Source: Anaerolineae bacterium
GTDB lineage: Bacteria; Chloroflexota; Anaerolineae; Aggregatilineales; J027
Assembly (NCBI GenBank): GCA_008933735.1
Contig: WBUL01000001.1
Location: forward strand, 26,057 to 90,056
Length of the DNA stretch: 64,000 bases
Reading direction: 5' to 3'
The notes beneath the pieces are model-generated. The model made no database searches and was not told where the DNA came from. It saw only the letters and a program-made list of their open reading frames with translations. A program made the translations under genes and the position numbers. Below are positions 34,160-42,405 of this stretch, in pieces. Positions within the stretch are counted from its first letter, which is position 1. Each line of letters opens with the position of its first letter.

Positions 34160-35029
34160 TTATTCCTCCCTGGGAATATGTTTCAATTTGGCGGGATTCA
34201 TGATGTTGTAGATGTTCTGAATGCGGCCATCAACAATGTGCAAAGCCATTACGCTGAACGGCTTTTCGCCGCGATAACTCACCAGGCCAAGCTGCCCGTT
34301 AATCAGCCCAAACTTCAGCTTCAGATCGGACGGCATCGCTTTAAGAATGTTCAGCAAATACACGGCAACATTTCTTGCCCCTCTCACAGGCTTGCGTGCT
34401 GCGTGGGTGATTGTTCCGCCGCTGTCTGTTTGCAGGACAATATCCTCCGCCAGAAGCACCAGCAGCCCGTCCATATCGCCGCTGATGCAGGTCTGTAAAA
34501 ACTGCATGGTCAGTTTTTCCTGCTGCTCTCGCGTGGCAGTAAACCGCGCTTTTTCTGCCTGCAAACGCTGTTGAGCACGGCTGACAATCTGACGGCAGGC
34601 GGCCTCATCTTTGCTGACCATACGGCTGATGTCGGCATAGTCATAATCGAACACCTTTCGCAGCAAAAATACAGCACGTTCAATAGGAGAAAGGCTTTCC
34701 AGCAGCACCAGAAAAGCCATCGAAACCGACTCGGACAGTGCAATAATATCGTCCGGTTTAGCGCCAGTTTGCGAGACAAGCGGTTCGGGCAGCCAGGGGC
34801 CGATATATGCTTCCCGCCGCACTCTTGCTGAAGTCAGGAAATTGATGCACAGATTGGTGACAGTGGTCGTCAGGTAGGCTTTTGGGGACTCTATCCCCTC
34901 AACATCCTGCCAGCGCAGATACGCTTCCTGCACCATGTCTTCAGCATCCATTACACTGCCCAGCATGTCGTAGGCGATTGTAAACAGCAAGGGGCGAATC
35001 CCATTGAAAATCTCAGCTTTATCCATCAT
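34160..35029 (-). CDS. ECF41-type RNA polymerase sigma factor with SnoaL-like C-terminal domain
   Basis: 289 aa from ATG 35029 (ATGA overlap with the upstream gene). Sigma region 2 is at ~8-72 (DMVQEAYLRW), then a linker with the ECF41 signature WLPEP (79-83) and region 4 at ~105-160 (LSPIERAVFLLRKVF; KDEAACRQIVSRAQQRL). The SnoaL-like C-terminal domain (~172-282) is known in this group to control sigma activity in place of an anti-sigma factor; the expected DGGGR motif appears as DSGGTI (202-207) and NPDKL as NPAKL (278-282). Likely autoregulated through the promoter at 35460-35486. Confidence 0.92.
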   Translation of the reverse strand: MMDKAEIFNGIRPLLFTIAYDMLGSVMDAEDMVQEAYLRWQDVEGIESPKAYLTTTVTNLCINFLTSARVRREAYIGPWLPEPLVSQTGAKPDDIIALSESVSMAFLVLLESLSPIERAVFLLRKVFDYDYADISRMVSKDEAACRQIVSRAQQRLQAEKARFTATREQQEKLTMQFLQTCISGDMDGLLVLLAEDIVLQTDSGGTITHAARKPVRGARNVAVYLLNILKAMPSDLKLKFGLINGQLGLVSYRGEKPFSVMALHIVDGRIQNIYNIMNPAKLKHIPREE

Positions 35030-35430
35030 GCCTCCATCGTCAGCCTGTGACCCATGCCCCAAAAGCCTATTCCTGCCCCAATGGCTTCCAACACCATGAT
35101 CGTGTAGGCAGTGGCCTGAAAGATCGGCGTGGCATCATGGTCAGGTACACGGGCTACATGATCGGGGCTGAGAGCGATAAAATGGTTGTACACCCCAAAA
35201 AGGAAGGCTGCCAGCATTGATGCAAAAAGCAGCCATACACCTACCTGAGCCTTTCTGCCCCAGAGCATCCGAGCTGCAACAAAAGGCGCAAGACCTATCA
35301 CGACAGCCACAAACAGAGTCGAAAAAAGGGAAAGTGTCACAGGTATAACAAGATGAGCAATCCCATGTGTTGCAGCCATGACCGCATGAACAAGAACAAT
35401 AACTGTTCCGTATGTCGCTACTGATTTCAT
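35026..35430 (-). CDS. Four-helix membrane protein of the ECF41 module
   Basis: 134 aa with about four membrane helices (YGTVIVLVHAVMAATHGI; LFSTLFVAVVIGLAPFVAA; VGVWLLFASMLAAFLFGVYNHF; AYTIMVLEAIGAGIGFW). His residues in the first and third helices could bind a ligand or metal. Unknown family. First gene of the operon, with a very strong AAGGAGGT site and an ECF41-like promoter just upstream, so it is probably a main target or the sensor of the sigma factor; that role is inferred. Confidence 0.75.
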   Translation of the reverse strand: MKSVATYGTVIVLVHAVMAATHGIAHLVIPVTLSLFSTLFVAVVIGLAPFVAARMLWGRKAQVGVWLLFASMLAAFLFGVYNHFIALSPDHVARVPDHDATPIFQATAYTIMVLEAIGAGIGFWGMGHRLTMEA

Positions 35431-35459
35431 GTTGGCTGACCTCCTTCTTTAATACATAG

Positions 35460-35486
35460 GACAAAATAGACCTGCCATTTGTGACA
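35460..35486 (-). promoter_or_regulatory. ECF41-type promoter
   Basis: On the minus strand TGTCACA (35486-35480), 16-nt spacer, TGTC (35463-35460). This matches the published ECF41 consensus TGTCACA-N16-CGTC at all but one base and lies ~30 nt before the first gene of the sigma operon. Confidence 0.85.
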
Positions 35487-35516
35487 GATCTATCAAAACT
35501 TGATTTGCTTTGCGGG

Positions 35517-36251
35517 CTATTGGGTACAGCGAATCGGGCGACCTATGCCGCCGACATACTTAAGAGGCAGACCGAAATAGGGCGAAGGATCGAGGGTATT
35601 CCCTATCTGAGATTCATTTAAGAATTCCCCGTTTTCATCGCTTTTGACGATGCTCAAATGTACATGCAGCGCTATTGGAAAGCCCCTGCCGCTGTACGTT
35701 CCCTGATAGCCAAGGAGAGTTCCCTGTTCTACACGGACGCGCATCGTACCAGGGGGAAAGTCATCAGCAACATAAGATTCCTCCCCGTCACCCGATGCCA
35801 TGTGGGTGTAGTAGGTGAAAATCGATTCGCCGGGGTTGAGCGGGTCATCGTGCTCGATGATAACGGTCGAAACCCAGTCCGATAGACGGGTCAAATAACC
35901 GCCGTATACAGCGTATATGGGTACTTCACCTTCCGCGCCATCCCCAAAAATATCAATTCCAGTATGGCGGTTAAAGACATTGTACGGTGCAGCCGGATCA
36001 TTCCACAGTAAACCAATAAAGCCATCTGAAGGCAGAACAAACGGGGCTTCTCCGCAAGGCTCGCGCACCGTCCGCAGCCCAGGGCGCGAATCAGGGTCAT
36101 TAACCCAGCGGCGAATATAACGGTTGCTGTCGCTGAGGCGGTCACTGTAAAGGATCAGTCCGATATACCCGCAGCCACCAAGAAGGATAAGTCCGACAAC
36201 TATTAGAGGCAGCCTGATCCACCAGCGCCAGCCCCAGAATCGTTTGAGCAT
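35517..36251 (-). CDS. Membrane-anchored or lipoprotein M23 family peptidase-like protein
   Basis: 244 aa. The N-terminus is basic and Trp-rich, followed by a hydrophobic helix ending LGGCGY, possibly a lipobox. The M23-like domain shows HTGIDIFGD, VSTVIIEHDD, FTYYTHMAS and LHVHLSI, so most zinc and catalytic histidines appear kept, but spacing is stretched compared with the 30530-31444 enzyme. Likely peptidoglycan hydrolase. Monocistronic, divergent from the SDR gene. Confidence 0.8.
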   Translation of the reverse strand: MLKRFWGWRWWIRLPLIVVGLILLGGCGYIGLILYSDRLSDSNRYIRRWVNDPDSRPGLRTVREPCGEAPFVLPSDGFIGLLWNDPAAPYNVFNRHTGIDIFGDGAEGEVPIYAVYGGYLTRLSDWVSTVIIEHDDPLNPGESIFTYYTHMASGDGEESYVADDFPPGTMRVRVEQGTLLGYQGTYSGRGFPIALHVHLSIVKSDENGEFLNESQIGNTLDPSPYFGLPLKYVGGIGRPIRCTQ

Positions 36252-36284
36252 ATTTTCTCATTCCTATTGGACACAACACCCTGT

Positions 36285-36290
36285 TAGAAT
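36285..36290 (+). promoter_or_regulatory. -10 box for a probably leaderless SDR mRNA
   Basis: TAGAAT lies 7 nt before the ATG at 36298; the -35 region is weak (TTCCTA at 36261-36266). No Shine-Dalgarno precedes the ATG. Confidence 0.45.
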
Positions 36291-36297
36291 ACACGAC

Positions 36298-37035
36298 ATG
36301 AGCAACTTCAAAGTAGATTTAACTGGAAAACGTGCCTTAATCACAGGGGCGGGCGCTGGGGTTGGGCGGGCCACTGCGATGGCACTGGCGCAGGCTGGTG
36401 CATGGGTATTTTGCAACGACATCAACCCTGATCGTGCCCAGCAAATCGCCGATGAAATCAATGCTGAGGGAGGCAGGGCCATTGGCTGGCACGCAGACGT
36501 ATCGAACAAGCTGCTGGTTGGCCCGATGGTTGAATCGATGCGCGATCACTTTGAGCGGATTGATATTGTCGTTAATGCGGCAGGCGTGGAAAAACGCAGT
36601 ACACTTATCAAACTGGATGAGTGGGACTGGCGGCGTGTGCTGGATGTGAATCTGAACGGTGCATTTTTCCTGACGCAGCTTGCAGGACGAGTCATGGCGG
36701 ATGAAGGCGGCGGCGTCATCGTCAATATCGCCAGCACTGCTGGTCATACGCTCGCCCGTGAAAGCAGTGCAGCGTATACTGCGAGCAAGGCGGGTATGAT
36801 CGGCCTGACCAAAGAATCCGCCCGTGAACTGGCCGCCTACGGGATTCGTGTGAATGCGGTCTGCCCTGCCAATATCGAAGAGGATTCGCCCGTGGAAACA
36901 ACCCATCACATTCCTCAAAAGCGGCTCGGCACACCGGAAGAGGTCGCCAATGTGGTGCTGTTCCTGTGTTCAAGTGCGGCCTCCTACATCACCGGGCAGG
37001 CCATTCATGTAGATGGCGGTGAGAGTATGGCATGA
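36298..37035 (+). CDS. Short-chain dehydrogenase/reductase (FabG-like)
   Basis: 245 aa from ATG 36298; an ATG at 36244 overlaps the divergent gene and adds unrelated residues. Classical SDR: TGAGAGVGRA cofactor loop, VNAAG (here VVNAAGVEK), and the Ser-Tyr-Lys triad in NIASTAGH and YTASKAG, ending in the typical ITGQAIHVDGGESMA. Oxidises or reduces an alcohol or ketone with NAD(P); substrate not readable. It overlaps the next gene by ATGA. Confidence 0.9.
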   Translation: MSNFKVDLTGKRALITGAGAGVGRATAMALAQAGAWVFCNDINPDRAQQIADEINAEGGRAIGWHADVSNKLLVGPMVESMRDHFERIDIVVNAAGVEKRSTLIKLDEWDWRRVLDVNLNGAFFLTQLAGRVMADEGGGVIVNIASTAGHTLARESSAAYTASKAGMIGLTKESARELAAYGIRVNAVCPANIEEDSPVETTHHIPQKRLGTPEEVANVVLFLCSSAASYITGQAIHVDGGESMA

Positions 37036-37406
37036 CGATTTACTTCTACAGCCGTACCAGCGAACATTACTTTCAGGCGCAAAAATTTGCCGGCACACCC
37101 CACGAAGAGATCATTCGCCATGCAGCCTCGCCTAAAACTGCCGCCAAGATAGGGCGCAGCCGAAAGCACCCTCTTCGGAAGGACTGGGAAGAGATTAAAA
37201 AGACCGTAATGCGAAAAGCAGTCATGCAAAAATTTGAAACTCATCCTGATATTCGCGCTGTGCTTCTGGCAACAGGTGATGAAGACATCGTTGAAAATGC
37301 CCCTTCGGATGATTACTGGGGCTGTGGCGCGGACGGAAGCGGGCAAAACAGGCTCGGCGAAATTCTGATGGAAGTACGTGTGATTCTAAAAAAACGTGAA
37401 GTTTAA
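37032..37406 (+). CDS. Short NADAR/YbiA-like protein
   Basis: 124 aa. Clear NADAR/YbiA similarity: SEHYFQAQKFAG, WEEIKKTVMRKAVMQKFETHP, LLATGDEDIVENAPSDDYWGCG, NRLGEILMEVR. YbiA-type proteins are N-glycosidases acting on riboflavin-pathway intermediates, and NADAR relatives act on ADP-ribose adducts. Full-length members are ~150-180 aa and have a FSNF-containing segment between the FYR-like start and the TSEHYFQ motif; here the protein jumps from IYFYSR straight to TSEHYF. So it is either a natural short form or an internally deleted one. Translationally coupled to the SDR gene. Confidence 0.82.
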   Translation: MTIYFYSRTSEHYFQAQKFAGTPHEEIIRHAASPKTAAKIGRSRKHPLRKDWEEIKKTVMRKAVMQKFETHPDIRAVLLATGDEDIVENAPSDDYWGCGADGSGQNRLGEILMEVRVILKKREV

Positions 37407-37460
37407 AATTTGTTTGAATTATACTGTGCTGTACAATTCTGCTGTTCCATGAGGTGATTA

Positions 37461-38453
37461 ATGGCAAATAAATCTATTGTTGTTCGCATAGACGACCGTA
37501 TCCGGCTCATGTCAGCGATTCTGTCGGTGACAAATTACCCGGACAAAGCCCAGCAGCACATAGGCCACCGACCGCACACCCATGCACGCAATACAACGCG
37601 CTGGCTGCACGAATACAAAAATCATCCGGCGGTGGTACAGACCCAGCTTTTGCTGGACAAAAAAGCCCCGCTTGAAGCACTATATACCTATATTTTGCGA
37701 TTGCCCTGGCCTGATCTGAAAGGGGCAGATGCACCTCCCTGGATTCCCGCCAACTGGAACCATCATATGCGAGATCTGTACGAAACCAGCAAGTTGCAGC
37801 GATTGTGGAATGACGAAGCGGGGCAATGGGAAAAGGCCCAGATTGAAGCGGTCAGCGTTTTTAAAGAGGTCGATTTTTATGGTTTTCTGAAGCCATTTTT
37901 TGGGGATGTGCCGGAACAGCTCGTTTTTATGCCCAACATTTCCTACCCTAGTGAGACAGCAGTAGGAGTGCGGATGGACAATGAGCTTATTTGCGCGGTG
38001 CCGCCGCGTATTGCATGGGGCGATAACCCCCCCTGGCCCTTCACAGAAGATAAGGCGCATGTCTTTAGCAGTTCCCTGGTCGAATACGTGCGGCTGCTGA
38101 TGCTGGCCTACTTGCGCCAGAACGCCAAAGCCGTTGACCCCGTGACCCAAAAAGAACTTCCCGTCAGCGATGAATTCAAAGCCCGTTTCCCCACCTGGGG
38201 AGAACAATTCACCTTCCTCTTTGTCGCAGGTGTGGTCGCGTTGTTTCTGGAAACCCGCGTCAGCAAAAAAGAAGCTGAGGCCTACATTCTGGTGGAAAAG
38301 AAAGCCAAAGGGGTAACAATCCTGCCAGGAGTGGTCAGCGTCCTAAAACGTTATCTAGGTGATTATCAGAATGGAAAATATAAGGAATTGACCGACTTTT
38401 TGCCTTTGTTCCCCGGTCACCTGAAAATCGCCAAGACCATTACCTCGCTTTAA
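37461..38453 (+). CDS. Conserved-looking cytoplasmic protein of unknown function
   Basis: 330 aa, no signal peptide or clear membrane helix except a hydrophobic patch (LFVAGVVALFLETRV). A His-rich N-terminal segment (QQHIGHRPHTHARNTTRWLHEY) and several Trp/Pro-rich stretches (PWPDLKGADAPPWIPANWNHH) are seen. The architecture is vaguely peptidase-like, but no HExxH motif is present. Good GAGGTGATTA ribosome site before the ATG. The stop overlaps the convergent kinase stop within TTAA. Confidence 0.7.
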   Translation: MANKSIVVRIDDRIRLMSAILSVTNYPDKAQQHIGHRPHTHARNTTRWLHEYKNHPAVVQTQLLLDKKAPLEALYTYILRLPWPDLKGADAPPWIPANWNHHMRDLYETSKLQRLWNDEAGQWEKAQIEAVSVFKEVDFYGFLKPFFGDVPEQLVFMPNISYPSETAVGVRMDNELICAVPPRIAWGDNPPWPFTEDKAHVFSSSLVEYVRLLMLAYLRQNAKAVDPVTQKELPVSDEFKARFPTWGEQFTFLFVAGVVALFLETRVSKKEAEAYILVEKKAKGVTILPGVVSVLKRYLGDYQNGKYKELTDFLPLFPGHLKIAKTITSL

Positions 38454-39889
38454 CCCGCAAGGCGCTGTTCAGTTTTTTCACTAACCAGTGTGCGGGCTAA
38501 ATCTTCGGAAATAGGCAGGCAGACCGTGAAGGTTGTGCCCTCCCCCACTTTGCTATCCACCGTGATCTTGCCGCTGTGTGCTTCCGCAATCCACTGCGCG
38601 ATAGACAATCCCAGCCCAGTGCCTCCCGCAGCCCGCGAACGGGCTTTATCCACCCGGTAGAAACGGTCAAAAACATGCGGTAGGTCTTCGGCGGGAATGC
38701 CAATGCCAGTGTCCTTAACTTTGATGTACACCTCATGGCTGTTATTTGTCAGCGAAATCTCAATGGTCCCGCCCTGTGGCGTGTATTTCACAGCGTTGTG
38801 GAGAATACGGCCAAATAAATGATGAAGTTGGTCAGCGTCACCCCAGATCACCACCTCCTCATCAACATTTCCCAGCCGGATAGTGCGTGCTTCACCCGCC
38901 AACTCCAGCGCATGATCGTAGATTTCCCTGATAAAGCGGGTTAAATCCAGGCGGCGAAAAGCAAAGGGAATCTGCCCGGCGTCGGCCTTCGCCAGCATCA
39001 GCAGATCGCCCACCAGGACGGTCATGCGCCGCACTTCCTCCTGCATAGCTTCCAACGATTTAGGATCGTTCCCATAGCGGCGCAACAGGTCGAGATTGCC
39101 TTGAATCGTAGTCAGTGGTGTGCGAAGTTCATGCGACACATCTGAGATGAAACGACGCTGTGACTCAAATAACTTCTGCAACCGTTCCAGCGTCTCATTA
39201 AAAGTCATGACCATGCTGCCCAACTCATCGTGGGGGCCATGATAAGGAATACGCCGACTGAGATCATCTGTTTTAGCAATTCGGCGGGCTGTCGTGACGA
39301 TTGAACTCACCGGGCGCAGGACATGCCGCGCCAGCAAATCGCCTAACAGCAGCGAAATCAGCAGAGCAATGAGGCCACAGCCCAACATGATTTTGGCCAG
39401 CCGGTCTGACGCTGCCTCAATGGTCGAAAGCGATGTGGCCGCCTGGACATTGGCCACGACCTGCCCTTGAACAATAATTGGCTTGGTTATAACTCGTAAG
39501 TTCACCCCATTGATCGTGACCGTCGATTGGACATCAGAACTGCAAGGCAGCACCTTCGGATCAAGCGCTCGGTCATAGCCGCCCAGATTCTGAGATGAAC
39601 TAACTAATCCAACCTCACCTCCCACCTTCCAGATCTGAACAAAAACACCTGGCGCGCGGAAGGTATCCAGCAGAGGAACATAGGCGGTCAATTGTGGTTG
39701 TCCATTGGGTCCAAGGACAATGGCGCTTCGGGTTTCATGTCGCACGTCATCGGTGACCCGATTCAGAGTTGCATCAACCTGGTTCAACATGGCCCAGCGT
39801 AAAGTAGCAAATACTGCCCCGCCGAAAAGGAGCAGAATCCCAATCAGCAGGCTGGAATAATAAAGAATAAGTCGTAACCGAAAGGTCAT
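38450..39889 (-). CDS. Membrane sensor histidine kinase
   Basis: 479 aa. Two membrane helices (~8-30 and ~165-185) flank an extracytoplasmic sensor of ~130 residues; a HAMP linker follows (RHVLRPVSSIVTTARRIAKTDDL). HisKA has the phosphorylated His in FISDVSHELRTPL. The ATP-binding domain has HLFGRILHNAVKYTP, VKDTGIGIP, DRFYRVDKARSRAAGGTGLGLS. It lies 21 nt after the response regulator gene, forming a classic two-component pair. The signal is unknown. Confidence 0.94.
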   Translation of the reverse strand: MTFRLRLILYYSSLLIGILLLFGGAVFATLRWAMLNQVDATLNRVTDDVRHETRSAIVLGPNGQPQLTAYVPLLDTFRAPGVFVQIWKVGGEVGLVSSSQNLGGYDRALDPKVLPCSSDVQSTVTINGVNLRVITKPIIVQGQVVANVQAATSLSTIEAASDRLAKIMLGCGLIALLISLLLGDLLARHVLRPVSSIVTTARRIAKTDDLSRRIPYHGPHDELGSMVMTFNETLERLQKLFESQRRFISDVSHELRTPLTTIQGNLDLLRRYGNDPKSLEAMQEEVRRMTVLVGDLLMLAKADAGQIPFAFRRLDLTRFIREIYDHALELAGEARTIRLGNVDEEVVIWGDADQLHHLFGRILHNAVKYTPQGGTIEISLTNNSHEVYIKVKDTGIGIPAEDLPHVFDRFYRVDKARSRAAGGTGLGLSIAQWIAEAHSGKITVDSKVGEGTTFTVCLPISEDLARTLVSEKTEQRLAG

Positions 39890-39910
39890 GCCATTGACTT
39901 TGTGACGCTT

Positions 39911-40594
39911 TTATTCTTCCTCTTCCCGCAAAACATAACCAAAACCCCGAACGGTATGCAGCAGTCGTGGTTCATTTTCCGCCTCGGTTTTCTGGCGCAG
40001 ATAGCGGATGTAAACTTCAATGATGTTACTTTCCCCGCCAAAGTCGTAGCTCCAGACACGGTCAAAAATAAGTTCACGAGTCAAAACCTGCCGAGGGTGA
40101 CGCATGAAAAGCTCCAGCAGTTCGTATTCTTTCGCCGTCAAATCAATGATCCGTCCACCCCGAGTCGCCCGATGCGTTCCTGTATCCAGCATCAAATCAG
40201 TAAAGGTCAGAACTTCCGGACGGGAACTGGGGGTGCTGCGCCGAAACAACGCGCGAATCCGTGCGAGCAGTTCTTCGAACGCAAACGGCTTGACGAGATA
40301 ATCATCTGCGCCCGCATCCAGACCACGCACCCGATCCTGAACTTCCCCTTTGGCAGTCAGCATGATGATTGGTATCTGAGTTGCCGCCCGCAGCCGTTCA
40401 CAAACCTGGATTCCTTCCATCCCTGGCAGCATCCAATCCACAATTGCCATATCAGGCGGGGTTTCGCGGGCAATAGAAAGCCCGGTCTGCCCATCATGCG
40501 CCACATCCACGCGATACCCTTCAAAGACCAGACCACGCTCAATAAATTCTGCGATTCGTTCTTCGTCTTCAATCACCAGTATTCGTTCAGACAT
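39911..40594 (-). CDS. OmpR/PhoB-family response regulator
   Basis: 227 aa. Receiver domain with the acidic pair in VIEDEERI, the phosphoacceptor Asp in [10 protein letters not shown], and Lys in [10 protein letters not shown]. Winged-helix DNA-binding domain at ~130-225 ([41 protein letters not shown]). Transcribed before its kinase. A TATAAA-like -10 at 40631-40636 lies upstream. Confidence 0.95.
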   Translation of the reverse strand: MSERILVIEDEERIAEFIERGLVFEGYRVDVAHDGQTGLSIARETPPDMAIVDWMLPGMEGIQVCERLRAATQIPIIMLTAKGEVQDRVRGLDAGADDYLVKPFAFEELLARIRALFRRSTPSSRPEVLTFTDLMLDTGTHRATRGGRIIDLTAKEYELLELFMRHPRQVLTRELIFDRVWSYDFGGESNIIEVYIRYLRQKTEAENEPRLLHTVRGFGYVLREEEE

Positions 40595-40702
40595 TGCCCC
40601 TATCTCTCACAATAATGGATGCTAGTCTAATTTATACCCTGATTTGGGATAGGTGTGGCAGAGTCTCATGTGGTACTCATCAAACCATCATGATTCGTTA
40701 AT

Positions 40703-40733
40703 TTGCAACCGGAGAAGACGTTTTTCGTATAAT
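40703..40733 (+). promoter_or_regulatory. Promoter of the YkvA-like gene
   Basis: TTGCAA (40703-40708), 19-bp spacer, perfect TATAAT (40728-40733), 21 nt before the ATG with an AAGGAG site between. Confidence 0.6.
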
Positions 40734-40754
40734 TGGGGGAAAGGAGAAGGTGAA

Positions 40755-41108
40755 ATGAGTCAACAGGACAATCGCGGCAGCATCACCAAATTGTTTGACC
40801 GGATGACCCTGAGCTGGCGGCTGATGGCAGATGGGCGGGTAAGTTTGATGCATAAGCTCATTCCCCCGCTTGCGCTGCTGTATGTCCTATCCCCGATTGA
40901 TTTTGTGCCGGAAATTCTGCTTGGGCCATTCGGGGTGGTGGATGATATTGGGCTGGCGATTCTGGCACTGGAGTTTTTTATCCGCACGGCGCCCTCAGAG
41001 GTAGTCCGCGAACATCTAGCAGACTTGCAGCGTCGTTATTACTCAGACAAACGCAAAAACACCAGCGAAGATGATATTGTTGAGGGGCAGTACCGCTACC
41101 GCGAATAA
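40755..41108 (+). CDS. YkvA/DUF1232 family small membrane protein
   Basis: 117 aa from ATG 40755 (AAGGAG well placed); an ATG at 40653 would add 34 unsupported residues. The signature is LLYVLSPIDFVPEIL followed by GVVDDIGLAILALEFF. The family is common beside various membrane genes, but its role is unknown. Confidence 0.88.
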   Translation: MSQQDNRGSITKLFDRMTLSWRLMADGRVSLMHKLIPPLALLYVLSPIDFVPEILLGPFGVVDDIGLAILALEFFIRTAPSEVVREHLADLQRRYYSDKRKNTSEDDIVEGQYRYRE

Positions 41109-41155
41109 AGCACCCGCCAGCCGATGGCTGACCGATTTCACTAAACTTTGGGGGA

Positions 41156-41620
41156 TTAGTCACGTGTCTTTTCCATGACAAGGCCATCTTCGCCATTACG
41201 GTAATAATGGGGTTTGGTATAGAGATGTTGATAACCGCACTGCTCATACAGGCGAATGGCTGCGAAATTGCTTTTTCGCACTGTCAGCCGAACCCGCCTG
41301 CGAGACAGCCTGTCCTCGCACGCCAGCAGCAGCCCTCGCCCAATCCCCTGCCTTTGATACGCAGGTGCCACCCCTAAGGTCACAATCCAGGCAGGCAGCG
41401 ACCGGAACCAGGAACGAGAACCCGTCACAAAACCAACCAATTGGCCTGCCCCGTTCACCGCTTTTAAATTCACTTCACCTGGGGTCAAAAACAAAAATGC
41501 CAGATCCAAATGAGGATAGGCATCGTAGAGGAAAATTTCTTTTTCGAGCCGATGAACAGCATGAACATCCCGCAGGGATGCTGCGAGAATCTCAATAGGC
41601 GGTATAGTGCTGTACCTCAT
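41156..41620 (-). CDS. GNAT family N-acetyltransferase
   Basis: 154 aa from ATG 41620, 29 nt inside the end of the preceding gene; the longer frame to 41773 is read inside that gene and rejected. The acetyl-CoA loop is VAPAYQRQGIGRGLL, followed by VRKSNFAAIRLYEQCGYQ, typical of RimI-like GNATs. N-terminus IEILAASLRDVHAVHRLEKE also fits RimI. Could acetylate a protein N-terminus or a small amine. Ribosome site weak, so coupled translation is likely. Confidence 0.85.
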   Translation of the reverse strand: MRYSTIPPIEILAASLRDVHAVHRLEKEIFLYDAYPHLDLAFLFLTPGEVNLKAVNGAGQLVGFVTGSRSWFRSLPAWIVTLGVAPAYQRQGIGRGLLLACEDRLSRRRVRLTVRKSNFAAIRLYEQCGYQHLYTKPHYYRNGEDGLVMEKTRD

Positions 41621-42404
41621 CAATGGCGGCGATGGTATCTTGCAGTTCCATGACCTGGTCATGAACTTCATTTCGCAATCGCTGCACACGGCTGCTGTCG
41701 ATATTTTTGCTGCCAATGACCTGAAGCTGGGCGTAAACCGTTCCCAATGCAGACAATTTGCTGTCCATTTCAATATCAGCTCGTTTAGCGTTGGCTTCTA
41801 AACTTTGCAGATTTTCGAGTTGAATTTGCTTTAACCTGATGGCTTCTTCAAGCTCTTTCTTGACGCGCTCGTCGGGTTCTGCTTTCAGCCGTTTTTTCAG
41901 ATAATCCAATTCCTGCCCTGCCTGTTTCCGGTCACGGTTGATCAGATTGTTATCCTCAAACTGGTCGATCCGCTTCCCCAGTTCATAAAGATAACCGATC
42001 CAGTCGCTAATATCGTTCAGTGTATGCTGAAATTCCAGGCGGCTGGCGTGGGAGCGGGTTTGCATCAGGCTGTGAATCGCACCGTAATATTCCAGTGCTT
42101 TTACCAGACGCTCTCGGGCCGCCAGATTTCTAATATCTGCTGGCGTATATTTGGCCTCCAGTGCCTCTGCAACAGCACGCTGCTGAACACGGGGATCTGT
42201 GATCGAGGCAGCCAGATAAGCGACCTCTGCAATCAAGCCAAACGCCAGCCAGAACCAGGCCGGAAAGCCAAAAGGCGACGCCCCAAAACCAAACAAAATG
42301 ATGGCAAGCGCAATAATGATCGCGCTTTGCCAGCTAAAAAATGCCGAGGTAAGAACAGCATTCAGGGTACGATTTCGTACCTGACGTGACATTTTGTCCG
42401 ACAC
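41592..42404 (-). CDS. Membrane-anchored coiled-coil protein in the PspA operon
   Basis: 270 aa from GTG 42404, with AAGGA five nt upstream; an ATG at 42392 is an alternative. Two adjacent membrane helices (~25-70) are followed by long charged helices (~75-265, many Glu/Lys/Arg/Gln) expected to form coiled coils. No family recognised. One nt separates it from the PspA-like gene. A membrane partner of the PspA-like protein is plausible. Confidence 0.75.
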   Translation of the reverse strand: MSDKMSRQVRNRTLNAVLTSAFFSWQSAIIIALAIILFGFGASPFGFPAWFWLAFGLIAEVAYLAASITDPRVQQRAVAEALEAKYTPADIRNLAARERLVKALEYYGAIHSLMQTRSHASRLEFQHTLNDISDWIGYLYELGKRIDQFEDNNLINRDRKQAGQELDYLKKRLKAEPDERVKKELEEAIRLKQIQLENLQSLEANAKRADIEMDSKLSALGTVYAQLQVIGSKNIDSSRVQRLRNEVHDQVMELQDTIAAIDEVQHYTAY

Positions 42405-42405
42405 G

